Assembly (NCBI GenBank): GCA_026993645.1
Contig: JALWSQ010000293.1
Span: forward strand, 1 to 34,579
Direction: 5' to 3'
Length of the DNA stretch: 34,579 bases
Source: Thiohalobacter sp.
GTDB lineage: Bacteria; Pseudomonadota; Gammaproteobacteria; Thiohalobacterales; Thiohalobacteraceae
Of the stretch, positions 1 through 8,266 are shown in pieces. A model generated the notes under the pieces. It was not told the DNA's origin. It saw only the letters and a list, made by a program, of their open reading frames with translations, and did not search any database. The position numbers were made by a program, and so were the translations under genes. The stretch's first letter is position 1, and every line of letters begins with the position of its first letter.

Positions 1-153
1 CTGCCAGCCGCCGCCGTTCCGCCTCTTCCTTCTGCTTGAGATCCGCGGCCTTGCGCCGAGCAGAGGAGGCCCGCAAGCGGGCCGAGGCCGAGGCCCGGCG
101 CAAGGCCGCGGAACTCAAGCAGAAGGAAGAGGCGGAACGGCGGCGGCTGGCAG
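1..153. repeat. 58-bp inverted repeat at the left contig edge (probable assembly or library fold-back)
   Basis: Bases 1-58 are the reverse complement of bases 96-153 with a single mismatch, separated by 37 bp. The downstream arm is the Ala/Lys/Glu coiled-coil coding sequence of tolA. The upstream arm, read in the tolA frame, gives a non-TolA peptide (ASRRRSASSFC...) that switches abruptly to TolA-like sequence at base 60. A perfect-length fold-back at the very first base of a contig is most simply a chimeric read or assembly artefact rather than biology. The TTG start at 36 proposed by the ORF track lies inside this arm and should not be used. Confidence 0.9.
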
Positions 154-632
154 AGGCGCGGAGCAAGGCCGAGGCCGCGCGGAAGAAGGCGGAGGCGGAA
201 CGCAAGCGGGCCGAGGCGGCGCGCAGGAAGGCAGAAGCCGCCCGCCGCAAGGCTGCGGAGGCCGCTCGGCGCAAGGCCGAGGAACAGCGCCTACGGGCCC
301 AGGCCCAGCGCGAACAGGCGGCGCTGGAAGCGGCCCGGCGCAAGGCGGACGACCGCCTGATCCGGGATTACACCGGGCGCATCCGGGACAAGGTGCAGCG
401 CAACTGGATCCGTCCACCGGGGGTGGCCAGGGGGCTCTCCTGCACCGTGGAGGTCCAGCTGCTGCCGGACGGTGATGTCAAGCAGGTGCGGATCGTGAAG
501 AGCAGTGGTGATACGGGTTTCGACCGGTCGGTGGAACAGGCGGTACTGCGGGCGGCGCCCTTGCCGCTGCCGCCGGACGTGCGGCTGTTCGACCGCTTCC
601 GGGTGACCCATTTCGTGTTCAAGCCGGAATGA
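60..632 (+). CDS. tolA: TolA, C-terminal part (5' end missing)
   Basis: TolA spans the periplasm and links the inner-membrane TolQR motor to TolB and Pal, keeping the outer membrane tethered during division. What is visible is part of the long Ala/Lys/Glu/Arg helical domain II (RKAEAARRKAAE-type repeats, to about base 350), followed by the C-terminal domain III, which begins near LIRDYTGRIRDKVQRNW and ends FVFKPE. The N-terminal membrane anchor and the tolQ/tolR genes that normally precede it lie off the contig. The start is set at 60 because upstream bases are an inverted copy of the gene itself. tolB follows after 13 bp. The product is certain; the 5' boundary is artificial. Confidence 0.93.
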   Translation, partial: AEEARKRAEAEARRKAAELKQKEEAERRRLAEARSKAEAARKKAEAERKRAEAARRKAEAARRKAAEAARRKAEEQRLRAQAQREQAALEAARRKADDRLIRDYTGRIRDKVQRNWIRPPGVARGLSCTVEVQLLPDGDVKQVRIVKSSGDTGFDRSVEQAVLRAAPLPLPPDVRLFDRFRVTHFVFKPE

Positions 633-645
633 GGACGGGAGGGCG

Positions 646-1986
646 ATGGCAGTGAAGGGGCCGGGAGAGGGAACGAGAGGGTTGCACGGCAGGTCGATCC
701 GGTGGTGGCTGTGCCTGCTGGCCCTGGTACTGGCCCCGGCCGCGCGGGCCGTGCTGACCATCGAGATCACCGGTGGTGTGGAGGGGGCCCTGCCGATCGC
801 CGTGGTGCCCTTCGGCTGGCAGGGCCGGGGGCCGGTGCCGGCGCCCGTGGGCCGTATCGTGGCCGACGACCTGCGCCGCAGCGGGCGGTTCAAGCCCCTG
901 CCCGAGGCGGACCTGGTGTCCCGTCCCACCCGGGGTTCGCAGGTGAACTTCAAGGATTGGCGTCTGCTGGGGGTGGACAGTCTGGTGATCGGGCGGGTGC
1001 TGGCCAAGGGGGGCGACACCTACACGGTGCAGTTCCAGCTGTTCGACGTGTTGCAGGGGCGGCAGCTGGCGGGTTACAGCGTGCCCGCGCGGCGGGCGGA
1101 ACTGCGCCACCTGGCCCACTACATCAGTGACCTGGTCTACGAGACTCTCACCGGCCAGCGGGGGGCCTTCAACACCCGTATCGCCTATGTCACGGTCCGG
1201 GGACAGGGAAAACAGCGCGAATACGCACTCAAGGTCGCGGATGCCGACGGTCATGATCCGAAGACCGTAGTGCGGTCCCGGCAGCCGCTGATGTCGCCGG
1301 CCTGGTCGCCGGACGCCAGCCGGCTGGCCTATGTCTCCTTCGAGCACGGCAATGCCGAGATCTATGTCCAGGACCTGGCCACTGGCCAGCGTCGGCTGGT
1401 GGCGGGCTTCGCCGGCATCAATGGGGCCCCGGCCTGGTCGCCGGACGGAAGCCGCCTGGCATTGACCCTGTCCCGCGATGGCAACCCGGAGATCTACCTC
1501 CTGACCCTGGCCGATGGCACCCTGCAGCGATTCACCCATCAGCCGGCCATCGATACCGAGCCGGTTTGGTCACCCGACGGTCACGACATCCTGTTCACCT
1601 CGGATCGCGGTGGTTCACCCCAGCTCTACCGCAAGCCGCTCAGCGGCGGCCCGGCCCGCCGGGTCACCTTCGAGGGCAGCTACAATACCAGCGCGGACTA
1701 TGCGCCGGACGGCAAGCAGATCGCATTCATCCATCGGGACCAGGCCGGCCATTACCGGGTGGCGGTACTGGATCTGGCCACCGGCCTGATGCGCGTCCTG
1801 AGCAAGGGAAGCCTGGACGAGTCGCCCAGTTTCGCGCCCAACGGCAGCATGGTGTTGTTCGCCACCGAGGAGAACGGTCACGGCGTGCTGGCCGCGGTCT
1901 CCGTCGACGGGCGGGTCTCCCAGCGGTTGCGGTTCCAGGAAGGTGACGTGCGCGAACCGGCCTGGTCACCCTTCATGCCCAGGTGA
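646..1986 (+). CDS. tolB: TolB, periplasmic beta-propeller of the Tol-Pal system
   Basis: 446 aa, close to the usual ~430 aa. A signal peptide with a hydrophobic core (WWLCLLALVLAP) ends at ARA near residue 32. The N-terminal alpha/beta domain (PIAVVPFGW..., IVADDLRRSGRF) is followed by a six-bladed beta-propeller whose blades carry repeated WSPDG/APDG motifs (PAWSPDASRLAY, PAWSPDGSRLAL, PVWSPDGHDILF). TolB binds Pal and the TolA C-terminus in the periplasm. The ATG at 646 follows a GGGAGGGCG stretch and lies 13 bp after tolA. pal follows after 58 bp, so this is the conserved tolA-tolB-pal-cpoB order. Confidence 0.97.
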   Translation: MAVKGPGEGTRGLHGRSIRWWLCLLALVLAPAARAVLTIEITGGVEGALPIAVVPFGWQGRGPVPAPVGRIVADDLRRSGRFKPLPEADLVSRPTRGSQVNFKDWRLLGVDSLVIGRVLAKGGDTYTVQFQLFDVLQGRQLAGYSVPARRAELRHLAHYISDLVYETLTGQRGAFNTRIAYVTVRGQGKQREYALKVADADGHDPKTVVRSRQPLMSPAWSPDASRLAYVSFEHGNAEIYVQDLATGQRRLVAGFAGINGAPAWSPDGSRLALTLSRDGNPEIYLLTLADGTLQRFTHQPAIDTEPVWSPDGHDILFTSDRGGSPQLYRKPLSGGPARRVTFEGSYNTSADYAPDGKQIAFIHRDQAGHYRVAVLDLATGLMRVLSKGSLDESPSFAPNGSMVLFATEENGHGVLAAVSVDGRVSQRLRFQEGDVREPAWSPFMPR

Positions 1987-2044
1987 GCCGCGACCGGCGG
2001 TAGGGCAAGGGACGGTTTTCTGGCATGATCGAGGAGTGGGTACC

Positions 2045-2620
2045 ATGACGAATTGGCTGAAATGGCTGGGAATGGCGGGGGCGGTACTGGTACTGGCGGC
2101 CTGTGGAACCCTGGGGGGCGGCAAGGGTGGCAGCCATGCCGGAGGGGGTGCCGTGGTGGAGGAGCCGGGCGCGGCGGCCGGGACGACCGGGACGGGGAGT
2201 ACCGGTGGCGGTGCCCGGAGCCAGGGCGTGGAACTGGGTGGGCGCGACTTCGTTGCCCGGGCCCTGCATGACCCCCAGAGTCCGCTGGCGCGGCGCACCA
2301 TCTATTTCGACTTCGACAGCGCCACGGTGCGTCCGGAGGACCGCAAGCTGCTGGAGGCCCATGCCAAGTTTTTGGCCGACCACCCCAAGCTCCGGGTGAC
2401 CCTGGAGGGGCATACCGACGAACGGGGTTCGCGAGAATACAACCTTGCACTGGGGGACCGCCGGGCACGGGCCGTGCAGCGGTTGCTGGAGTTCATGGGT
2501 GCCGCACCGGAACAGCTGCGCACCCTGAGTTATGGCGAGGAAAAGCCCGCTGATCCCGGTCACAACGAGGCGGCCTGGGCCAAGAACCGGCGGGTCGAGA
2601 TCGTCTACGAGGGTTATTGA
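2045..2620 (+). CDS. pal: Pal, peptidoglycan-associated outer-membrane lipoprotein
   Basis: 191 aa from the ATG at 2045; the ORF track runs upstream from a GTG without support. The N-terminus MTNWLKWLGMAGAVLVLAAC is a lipoprotein signal with lipobox LAAC, so Cys20 should be lipidated. A Gly/Thr/Ser-rich linker (about residues 21-60) precedes an OmpA-like peptidoglycan-binding domain: IYFDFDSATVRPED, then LRVTLEGHTDERGSREYNLALGDRRA with the NxxLGxRRA-type meso-DAP-binding segment, and a C-terminal KNRRVEIVY. Pal anchors the outer membrane to peptidoglycan and partners TolB. The stop at 2620 is followed by the cpoB ATG at 2622. Confidence 0.97.
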   Translation: MTNWLKWLGMAGAVLVLAACGTLGGGKGGSHAGGGAVVEEPGAAAGTTGTGSTGGGARSQGVELGGRDFVARALHDPQSPLARRTIYFDFDSATVRPEDRKLLEAHAKFLADHPKLRVTLEGHTDERGSREYNLALGDRRARAVQRLLEFMGAAPEQLRTLSYGEEKPADPGHNEAAWAKNRRVEIVYEGY

Positions 2621-2621
2621 T

Positions 2622-3437
2622 ATGATCGGCTGGCGAGGGTACCTGACAGGCGGAGTGGCGCTGGTGCTGGCGGGCACGGCCCTGGCAGCCGGGCAGCAGG
2701 GCGGGCCCGCACCCGCCTCGGTGGAGGCGAGGCTGCAGCGTATCGAGCGGTTGCTGGGCAGCCAGGGGCTGGTGGACATGCTGACGCGGCTCGACCAGCT
2801 GCAACAGGACGTGCAGACCCTGCGTGGCCAGCTGGAGGTGCAGGGCCACCGCCTGGAGCAGCTGCAGAAGCGCCAGCGCGATCTCTACATCGACCTGGAC
2901 CGGCGGCTGCAGGCACTGGAGAGCAGGGGAACAGTGGCGGCAGCACCGGCGCCGGGTGCCGGCCGGGCGCCCGCGGCACCGGCCGGGGCGGGCGCCCGGG
3001 CCCCGGGACAAGCGACCGCAACGGCAACGACGGCCGCGACGGCCGACGAGGCCGAGGCGCGCAAGGCCTATGAGGCGGCCCTGCAGATGTTGCGCGACGG
3101 TCGTTACGACGATGCCGCCGCGGCCTACCAGGCCTTCCTGAAGCGGTTCCCCGGCAGCAGCTATGCCGACAATGCCCAATACTGGCTGGGGGAGACCCGC
3201 TACGTCACGCGCCAGTTCGCAGCGGCGCAGGCCGCCTTCGGCAAGGTGGTGTCCCAGTTTCCCGATTCCCCCAAGCGGCCGGATGCCGAGCTCAAGCTGG
3301 GTTTCATCCAGTACGAACTCGGGCACTGGGACAAGGCCCGGGCACAGCTGCAGGCCGTGGTGAGCCGCTACCCGGACAGCACCGCGGCGCGGCTGGCCAA
3401 GGAACGGTTGGCTCGGATGGAAAAGGAAGGACACTGA
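2622..3437 (+). CDS. cpoB: CpoB/YbgF, periplasmic TolA-binding coordinator protein
   Basis: 271 aa from the ATG at 2622, one base after the pal stop; this gives a proper signal peptide (WRGYLTGGVALVLAGTALAA), whereas the ORF-track start at 2532 lies inside pal. Residues about 30-100 form a heptad-rich coiled coil (RLQRIERLLGSQ, LEVQGHRLEQLQKRQRDL), the trimerising, TolA-binding part. An Ala/Pro/Gly linker (about 105-145) leads to three TPR-like repeats (AYEAALQMLRDGRYDDAAAAYQ, YWLGETRYVTRQFAAAQAAF, LKLGFIQYELGHWDKARAQL). In E. coli, CpoB couples Tol-Pal function to PBP1B during constriction. This is the last gene of the Tol-Pal block; queE starts 55 bp later. Confidence 0.94.
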   Translation: MIGWRGYLTGGVALVLAGTALAAGQQGGPAPASVEARLQRIERLLGSQGLVDMLTRLDQLQQDVQTLRGQLEVQGHRLEQLQKRQRDLYIDLDRRLQALESRGTVAAAPAPGAGRAPAAPAGAGARAPGQATATATTAATADEAEARKAYEAALQMLRDGRYDDAAAAYQAFLKRFPGSSYADNAQYWLGETRYVTRQFAAAQAAFGKVVSQFPDSPKRPDAELKLGFIQYELGHWDKARAQLQAVVSRYPDSTAARLAKERLARMEKEGH

Positions 3438-3492
3438 GGGGAATCAGGGCAGCGGTGGCCATCCGCCCCGCCGCCTGTAGTAAACTGCGGTC

Positions 3493-4176
3493 ATGGAGCC
3501 GTCTGCCGAGGGTGGGCGGTCCGCGGCCAGGGGCGCGGACAGCCTGCGCGTCACCGAGATATTCCTTTCCCTCCAGGGGGAGGGCGACAGCACGGGTTGG
3601 CCCACGGTGTTCGTGCGGCTGACCGGCTGTCCCCTGCGCTGCCATTATTGCGATACCCCCTATGCCTTCCATGGTGGCGAACGCATCGCCATTCCGGAGA
3701 TCCTGCGGCGGGTGGCGGGCTACGGCGTGCGCCACCTGACCCTCACCGGTGGCGAGCCGCTGGCGCAGCCCGCCGCCCTGCCCCTGCTGAGTGCCCTCTG
3801 TGACCAGGGGTACCGGGTGTCGCTGGAGACCAGCGGGGCATTGGACCTGGCCGAGGTCGATCGGCGGGTGGTCAAGGTCATGGATCTCAAGACCCCCGGT
3901 TCGGGTGAGGTGGAGCGCAACCGTTACTGCAATCTCGAGCACCTGGCGCCCCAGGACCAGGTCAAGTTCGTCATCTGCGACCGGGTCGATTACGACTGGG
4001 CCAGGGAGCAGATCGCCCACTATGATCTCACCGCCTTCTGTCAGGTGTTGTTGTCCCCGGCCAGCGGGCGCCAGGATGCCCGCGAGCTGGCCGAATGGGT
4101 GCTGGCCGACCGGTTGCCGGTCCGGTTCCAGATCCAGCTGCACAAGGTGCTCTGGGGCGAGGCCCGGGGACGATGA
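3493..4176 (+). CDS. queE: 7-carboxy-7-deazaguanine synthase (QueE), radical SAM enzyme
   Basis: 227 aa. It converts 6-carboxy-5,6,7,8-tetrahydropterin to 7-carboxy-7-deazaguanine, the ring-contracting step of queuosine/preQ0 synthesis. The radical-SAM cluster motif CPLRCHYC (Cys46, Cys50, Cys53; CxxxCxxC) is present, after the family signature [11 protein letters not shown]. The glycine-rich SAM-contact segment LTLTGGEPL follows near residue 80. The ATG at 3493 leaves 55 bp after cpoB. The stop overlaps the queC start (ATGA at 4173-4176), indicating translational coupling with the next enzyme of the pathway. The synteny after pal-cpoB is common in gammaproteobacteria. Confidence 0.95.
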   Translation: MEPSAEGGRSAARGADSLRVTEIFLSLQGEGDSTGWPTVFVRLTGCPLRCHYCDTPYAFHGGERIAIPEILRRVAGYGVRHLTLTGGEPLAQPAALPLLSALCDQGYRVSLETSGALDLAEVDRRVVKVMDLKTPGSGEVERNRYCNLEHLAPQDQVKFVICDRVDYDWAREQIAHYDLTAFCQVLLSPASGRQDARELAEWVLADRLPVRFQIQLHKVLWGEARGR

Positions 4177-4880
4177 CCGGGCGCGGTCAGGCCAGGGCAG
4201 TGGTGCTGTTGTCGGGTGGGCTGGATTCGGCCACCACCCTGGCGGTGGCACGGGATCAGGGCTATGCCTGCCACGCCCTGAGCCTGGACTACGGGCAGCG
4301 TCATCGTGCGGAGCTGGCCGCCGCACGGCGGGTGGCGGCGGCGCTGGGGGTGAGGGAACACAAGGTGATCCCGCTCGATCTCACCTGCATTGGCGGCTCG
4401 GCCCTGACCGACCCCGGGATCCCGGTACCCGACGCCCCCAGCGAAGGGATTCCAGTGACCTATGTACCGGCCCGCAATACGGTTTTTCTGGCGCTGGCCC
4501 TGGGCTGGGCAGAGACCCTGGGGGCGCACGACATCTTCATCGGGGTCAATGCGGTGGACTATTCCGGCTACCCGGACTGCCGCCCGGAATACATCGCCGC
4601 CTTCGAGCGTCTTTCCAACCTGGCCACCCGCGCCGGCGTGGAGGGCGAGCGCTTCCATGTCCGGGCGCCGCTGATCGATCTGACCAAGGCCGACATCATC
4701 CGCCTGGGACAGCGGTTGGGCCTGGACTACGGGCTCACGGTATCCTGTTATGCCGCCGACGAGGCGGGCCGTGCCTGCGGTCGGTGCGATGCCTGCCGCA
4801 TCCGGGCAGCGGGGTTCGCAGCGGCCGGGGTGGCCGATCCCACCCGCTACCGAGCGGGTGTGGCCAGGCAGAACGATTGA
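4173..4880 (+). CDS. queC: 7-cyano-7-deazaguanine (preQ0) synthase QueC
   Basis: 235 aa from the ATG at 4173, which overlaps the queE stop; the ORF-track start at 4095 lies inside queE. QueC uses ATP and ammonia to turn 7-carboxy-7-deazaguanine into preQ0. The ATP pyrophosphatase P-loop [10 protein letters not shown] is near residue 10, and [19 protein letters not shown] is the typical mid-protein signature. The zinc site near the C-terminus is made by CYAADE plus CGRCDAC. The length is close to the E. coli enzyme (231 aa). A GC palindrome (GGGGCCCGGGGCCCC) lies just after the stop but has no U-tract. Confidence 0.96.
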   Translation: MTGRGQARAVVLLSGGLDSATTLAVARDQGYACHALSLDYGQRHRAELAAARRVAAALGVREHKVIPLDLTCIGGSALTDPGIPVPDAPSEGIPVTYVPARNTVFLALALGWAETLGAHDIFIGVNAVDYSGYPDCRPEYIAAFERLSNLATRAGVEGERFHVRAPLIDLTKADIIRLGQRLGLDYGLTVSCYAADEAGRACGRCDACRIRAAGFAAAGVADPTRYRAGVARQND

Positions 4881-4920
4881 ATCCAGGGGCCCGGGGCCCC
4901 GCAGACGGCAGGGGATGACG

Positions 4921-6147
4921 ATGGAACTGAGTGTTTCACAGCAGGTGTTTGCATGGGGCTTCGGCATGGCGGCGGTCATGGGGGCCGTGGTCAACCGGAC
5001 CAATTTCTGCACCATGGGTGCGGTATCGGACTGGGTCAACATGAACGACACCGGCCGGTTCCGGTCCTGGGTCTTCGCCATGGCGGTGGCCATCGTCGGT
5101 GTGCTGCTGTTGCAGGCAACGGGGCGGGTGGCTGTCGACCTCGCCGTGAACGGCAACGAGGCCTTCCCCCCTTATCGCACGCCCATGTTCGCCTGGCCGC
5201 GCTACGTCCTCGGCGGGCTGCTGTTCGGCATCGGCATGACCCTGGGCAGCGGCTGTGGCAACAAGACCCTGATCCGCATCGGTGGTGGCAACCTGAAGTC
5301 ACTGCTTGTGCTGGCCACCATGGCGGTGGGAGCCTACCTGATGATGTACACCAATTTCATGGGCACCCTGTTCCTGCCCTGGATGAAGCCCCTGTTCATC
5401 GACCTCTCCGCCCATGGCATCGACAGCCAGGGTCTGGGCCAGCTGCTGGCCAGCCTGTCCGGTGGTGACCTGGCCATGGTGCGCTATGTCGTCGGTGGCC
5501 TGGTGGCGCTGGGCCTGCTGGTGTGGGCTTTCCGTTCCCCCGATTTCCGGGGGCGCGCCGATCTGGTGCTGGGCGGCGGTGTCGTCGGCCTGGCCGTGGT
5601 GGGCGCCTGGGACGTCACCGCCGGGCCCCTGGGGCAGAGCTGGCTGGAGGAGGCGGAGTTCATGGATCAGCCACCGCTGCACGTGGCTGCCCAATCCTAT
5701 ACCTTCGTGTCACCGACGGGGGATCTCTTGAACTGGCTGCACAGCGGCCTGGCCGGCCACCTGATCAGTTTCGGCATGGTGGCGGCGGCGGGGGTGATCG
5801 TCGGTTCCTTCCTCTATGCCCTGTTGTCACGCAGCTTCCGCATCGAGTGGTTCGCCTCCTTCGGTGATTTCCTGCGCCACCTGGCGGGGGGCTTTCTCAT
5901 GGGGATCGGCGGCGTCCTGGGGATGGGCTGCACCATCGGTCAGGGGGTGACCGGCGTCTCCACCCTGGCGCTGGGCAGTTTCCTGACCTTTGCCAGCATC
6001 GCCCTGGGGGCCGCCCTGACCATGAAGGTGGAGCTGTATCGCCTGGTATACGAGGGGGAGGCCGGGTTCCTGTCGGCGCTGGTGACCGGGATGGCGGATC
6101 TCCACCTGCTGCCCTCGGGGATGCGCAGGTTCGATCCCGTCTCCTGA
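4921..6147 (+). CDS. YeeE/YedE-family sulfur transporter (TsuA-like)
   Basis: 408 aa from the ATG at 4921, chosen because AGGGG ends 6 nt upstream; the ATG at 4915 abuts the ribosome site and the ORF-track start at 4750 lies in queC. The protein is nearly all membrane helices in two pseudo-repeat halves. Each half carries a family cysteine motif: NRTNFCTMGAV and GSGCGNKTL in the first, GMGCTIGQG in the second. In the family member TsuA, conserved cysteines in the pore relay thiosulfate into the cytoplasm. Two genes away on the other strand is the sox set, and rhodanese and TusA lie 6 kb further on, so thiosulfate or sulfane-sulfur uptake is the best guess. The exact substrate is not shown by sequence. 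Confidence 0.88.
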   Translation: MELSVSQQVFAWGFGMAAVMGAVVNRTNFCTMGAVSDWVNMNDTGRFRSWVFAMAVAIVGVLLLQATGRVAVDLAVNGNEAFPPYRTPMFAWPRYVLGGLLFGIGMTLGSGCGNKTLIRIGGGNLKSLLVLATMAVGAYLMMYTNFMGTLFLPWMKPLFIDLSAHGIDSQGLGQLLASLSGGDLAMVRYVVGGLVALGLLVWAFRSPDFRGRADLVLGGGVVGLAVVGAWDVTAGPLGQSWLEEAEFMDQPPLHVAAQSYTFVSPTGDLLNWLHSGLAGHLISFGMVAAAGVIVGSFLYALLSRSFRIEWFASFGDFLRHLAGGFLMGIGGVLGMGCTIGQGVTGVSTLALGSFLTFASIALGAALTMKVELYRLVYEGEAGFLSALVTGMADLHLLPSGMRRFDPVS

Positions 6148-6155
6148 GCGCCCGA

Positions 6156-6179
6156 CCCGGGGGTTTGCCTGCCCCCGGG
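6156..6179 (+). terminator. GC-rich hairpin after the YeeE gene, without U-tract
   Basis: CCCGGGGG and CCCCCGGG form a perfect 8-bp stem with an 8-nt loop, starting 8 bp after the transporter stop. No T-run follows, so termination would be weak or Rho-assisted. The -35 of the tRNA promoter (TTGCCT) begins inside the loop. Confidence 0.4.
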
Positions 6180-6192
6180 GCTGCGGTATGAT
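6165..6192 (+). promoter_or_regulatory. Predicted sigma-70 promoter of tRNA-Lys
   Basis: TTGCCT and TATGAT are separated by 16 bp, and the -10 box lies 17 bp before the mature tRNA 5' end. The GC-rich discriminator after the -10 (CATGCGCCC) resembles that of growth-rate-controlled stable RNA promoters. The -35 sits in a hairpin loop that follows the upstream gene. Confidence 0.6.
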
Positions 6193-6209
6193 CATGCGCC
6201 CGTCGTTTC

Positions 6210-6285
6210 GGGCCGTTAGCTCAGTTGGTAGAGCATCCGGCTTTTAACCGGCTGGTCGAAGGTTCGAGTCCTTCACGGCCCACCA
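6210..6285 (+). tRNA. tRNA-Lys (anticodon UUU)
   Basis: This is a 76-nt cloverleaf including an encoded CCA end. The acceptor arm GGGCCGT pairs with ACGGCCC, with discriminator A. The D arm is GCTC/GAGC, the anticodon loop CTTTTAA gives anticodon TTT, and the T arm is GAAGG-TTCGAGT-CCTTC. The anticodon stem TCCGG/CCGGC has four strong pairs but a U27-C43 mismatch at its outer end, where E. coli tRNA-Lys has a G-U pair. Sequence and fold otherwise agree with lysine isoacceptors. Confidence 0.95.
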
Positions 6286-6312
6286 AGTATCCATCCGACC
6301 CCGACAGGTGAT

Positions 6313-6338
6313 GAGGCCCGGGCAGTTGCCCGGGCCTC
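6313..6338 (+). terminator. Strong hairpin between tRNA-Lys and soxB
   Basis: GAGGCCCGGGC and GCCCGGGCCTC form a perfect 11-bp stem with an AGTT loop, 28 bp after the tRNA CCA end. No T-run follows on either strand. It lies between convergent transcripts (tRNA rightward, soxB leftward) and may terminate or stabilise 3' ends of both. Confidence 0.55.
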
Positions 6339-6366
6339 GTGTCAGCAGGCCGGTGCTGCCCGCCGC

Positions 6367-8106
6367 CTACACCGGTTCGTAACCGGGATTGTCCTTCACA
6401 TTCTTTAGTCGGGGCACGTTGAGATCGATGTGGTCGATGACCTTACGGCTGCGCAGGTACTCGGCCACCACGTCCCACACCGGCCGCCCCTCCAGCGGCC
6501 GGGAAACACTGGCCCAGCCGGCCACGGCATAGGCCTTGTTCGGGGCCAGCGGCTCACCGTCGAGTTCCATGTCGGAGATGCGGTGACCGATGTCGGCAGA
6601 GGGGTCGATGCTGTACCTGAGGCCGCCCACCCGCACCATGTCGCCGCCCTGCTGATAGTAGGGATCCTTGTTGAACAGGTTGTCGGCCACGTCCTCCAGG
6701 ATGTTCTTGATCTGGGCGCCGGTATAGTTGTTCAGGGTGACCGTCGGATAGGTGATGGCGGTCTGGGTCATCACGTCGTCGAAGGTGATGGGGGAGCCTG
6801 GCAGCACGCTCACCCCCCAGCGGAAGCCCGGTGACAGCGAGATCTGGGCACCCATGACGTCCATCAGGGCATCGCAGATGAGCTGGTCGAAGGTGCCGTT
6901 GAAGTTGCCCCGCCGGTAGAGCAGGGTATCGGTGGTGGCCAGGGTCTCGTCCAGCTTGTGGGCGAAGGGCTTGCGCACCTGCTCGATGTGGGCCTGCATC
7001 TGTGGGTCCGGCGGCAGCAGGTTGCTGAACACCGGCAGCAGGCGGTAGCGGTGGCCGCGCACCTTGCCGCCCCTGACGTCCAGGTCCAGTACACCGAGGA
7101 ACTTGCCATTGGAACCGGCATTGGTGACCAGGGTCTTGCCCCCACCGTTGCTCACCAGGATGGGCTTGGGTACGGCATCGTGGGTATGGCCCCCCATGAT
7201 GGCATCGATGCCTTGCACCCGGGTGGCCATCTTGAGATCCACATCCATGCCATTGTGCGACAGGACGACGACTACCTGGGCACCCTTGCCCCGCACCTCG
7301 TCCACCATCTGCTGCATACGGTCGTCGCGGATACCGAAGCTCCAGTCCGGGATCATGTAGCGTGGATTGGCGATGGGGGTGTAGGGGAAGGCCTGGCCGA
7401 TGACGGCCGTGGGTACCCCGTTGAGTTCCCTGATGACGTAGGCCGGGAAGACCGGCTCCTCCCACTCGTTGTCCAGCACGTTCTGGGCGACGAAGTCGAT
7501 CTTGCCCTTGAAGTCCTTGTCGATGATCTCCTTGACCCGCTTCGCGCCGTAGGTCATCTCCCAGTGCGGCGTCATGACGTCGACGCCGAGCAGCAGCTGG
7601 GCGTCGACCATGTCCTGGCCCTGGGTCCAGAGCGCCGTGGCCGAGCCCTGCCAGGTATCGCCGCCGTCCAGCAGCAGTGCCCCCGGGCGCTGGGCGCGGA
7701 TCCATTTGATCAGGGTGGCAAGGTGGGCGAATCCGCCCACCTTGCCGAAGCGGCGCGCGGCCTCGGCGAAGTCGAGATAGGTGAAGGCATAGGCCTCGCG
7801 GCTGCCGGGGCGGATACCGTAGCGTTGCAACAGGTGTTTACCGACGATATGCGGCACCCGCCCGCGCATGCTGGCGACGCCGAGGTTGATGTTGGGCTCG
7901 CGGAAGTAGACCGGGTTGAGCTGGGCATGGGCATCGGTGAAATGGAGGATGGAGACATTGCCGAAGGGTGGCAGCTCGTAGTAGCGGGAAGGGCCCTTGG
8001 GATGGGTGCCAGTGGCCGCCAGGCCCGGTTCCGCCGCCGCCAGGTCGAAGCCGGAGGCGGCGGCGATGGCCAGCAGCTGCAGGAATTCACGACGGGAAAT
8101 GTGCAT
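6367..8106 (-). CDS. soxB: SoxB, thiosulfohydrolase of the Sox pathway
   Basis: 579 aa, normal for the family. SoxB is a periplasmic dimanganese enzyme that hydrolyses sulfate from the cysteine S-thiosulfonate on SoxY. The N-terminus carries a twin-arginine signal (ISRREFLQLLAIAAASGFDLA). Metallophosphoesterase motifs follow in order: HFTDAHAQLNP, DGGDTWQGSA with the preceding acidic metal ligands, MTPHWEMTYG, VVLSHNGMDVD and GGHTHDAVP; the C-terminal 5'-nucleotidase-like domain starts near residue 380. It is separated from soxXYZA by 184 bp that contain an intrinsic terminator, so it probably has its own promoter or depends on read-through. I see no convincing sigma-70 promoter in that gap. 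Confidence 0.97.
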   Translation of the reverse strand: MHISRREFLQLLAIAAASGFDLAAAEPGLAATGTHPKGPSRYYELPPFGNVSILHFTDAHAQLNPVYFREPNINLGVASMRGRVPHIVGKHLLQRYGIRPGSREAYAFTYLDFAEAARRFGKVGGFAHLATLIKWIRAQRPGALLLDGGDTWQGSATALWTQGQDMVDAQLLLGVDVMTPHWEMTYGAKRVKEIIDKDFKGKIDFVAQNVLDNEWEEPVFPAYVIRELNGVPTAVIGQAFPYTPIANPRYMIPDWSFGIRDDRMQQMVDEVRGKGAQVVVVLSHNGMDVDLKMATRVQGIDAIMGGHTHDAVPKPILVSNGGGKTLVTNAGSNGKFLGVLDLDVRGGKVRGHRYRLLPVFSNLLPPDPQMQAHIEQVRKPFAHKLDETLATTDTLLYRRGNFNGTFDQLICDALMDVMGAQISLSPGFRWGVSVLPGSPITFDDVMTQTAITYPTVTLNNYTGAQIKNILEDVADNLFNKDPYYQQGGDMVRVGGLRYSIDPSADIGHRISDMELDGEPLAPNKAYAVAGWASVSRPLEGRPVWDVVAEYLRSRKVIDHIDLNVPRLKNVKDNPGYEPV

Positions 8107-8234
8107 CGAGTGATTGCTCCGCTCTGCACCGGGCCGGGGTGGTCCGGTGCCTGGGTTGATATCGGTTCGCTATAGGGACGGCAGCGGTGGCTGCATTATT
8201 CCCCCGGCCACGGTTGGTCGTTCCCCCCACAAGG

Positions 8235-8266
8235 AAAAAGACCCAGCCGATGTCTCGGCTGGGTCT
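8235..8266 (-). terminator. Intrinsic terminator after soxA
   Basis: On the minus strand a perfect 12-bp stem (AGACCCAGCCGA / TCGGCTGGGTCT) with a 4-nt loop is followed directly by TTTTTCC. This is a textbook Rho-independent terminator, 25 bp past the soxA stop, and it divides soxXYZA from soxB. Confidence 0.88.

Noticed and set aside
36-59. TTG start and first codons of the tolA ORF in the track
   Set aside because: They lie in the inverted copy of downstream tolA sequence at the contig edge and are not native N-terminal sequence.
4887-4903. GC palindrome GGGGCCCGGGGCCCC after queC as a terminator
   Set aside because: The stem would leave almost no loop and no U-tract follows; the transporter gene starts within 20 bp.
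4750-4920. N-terminal extension of the YeeE-type transporter
   Set aside because: It overlaps queC coding sequence and has no membrane or family sequence; the ATG at 4921 has the ribosome site.
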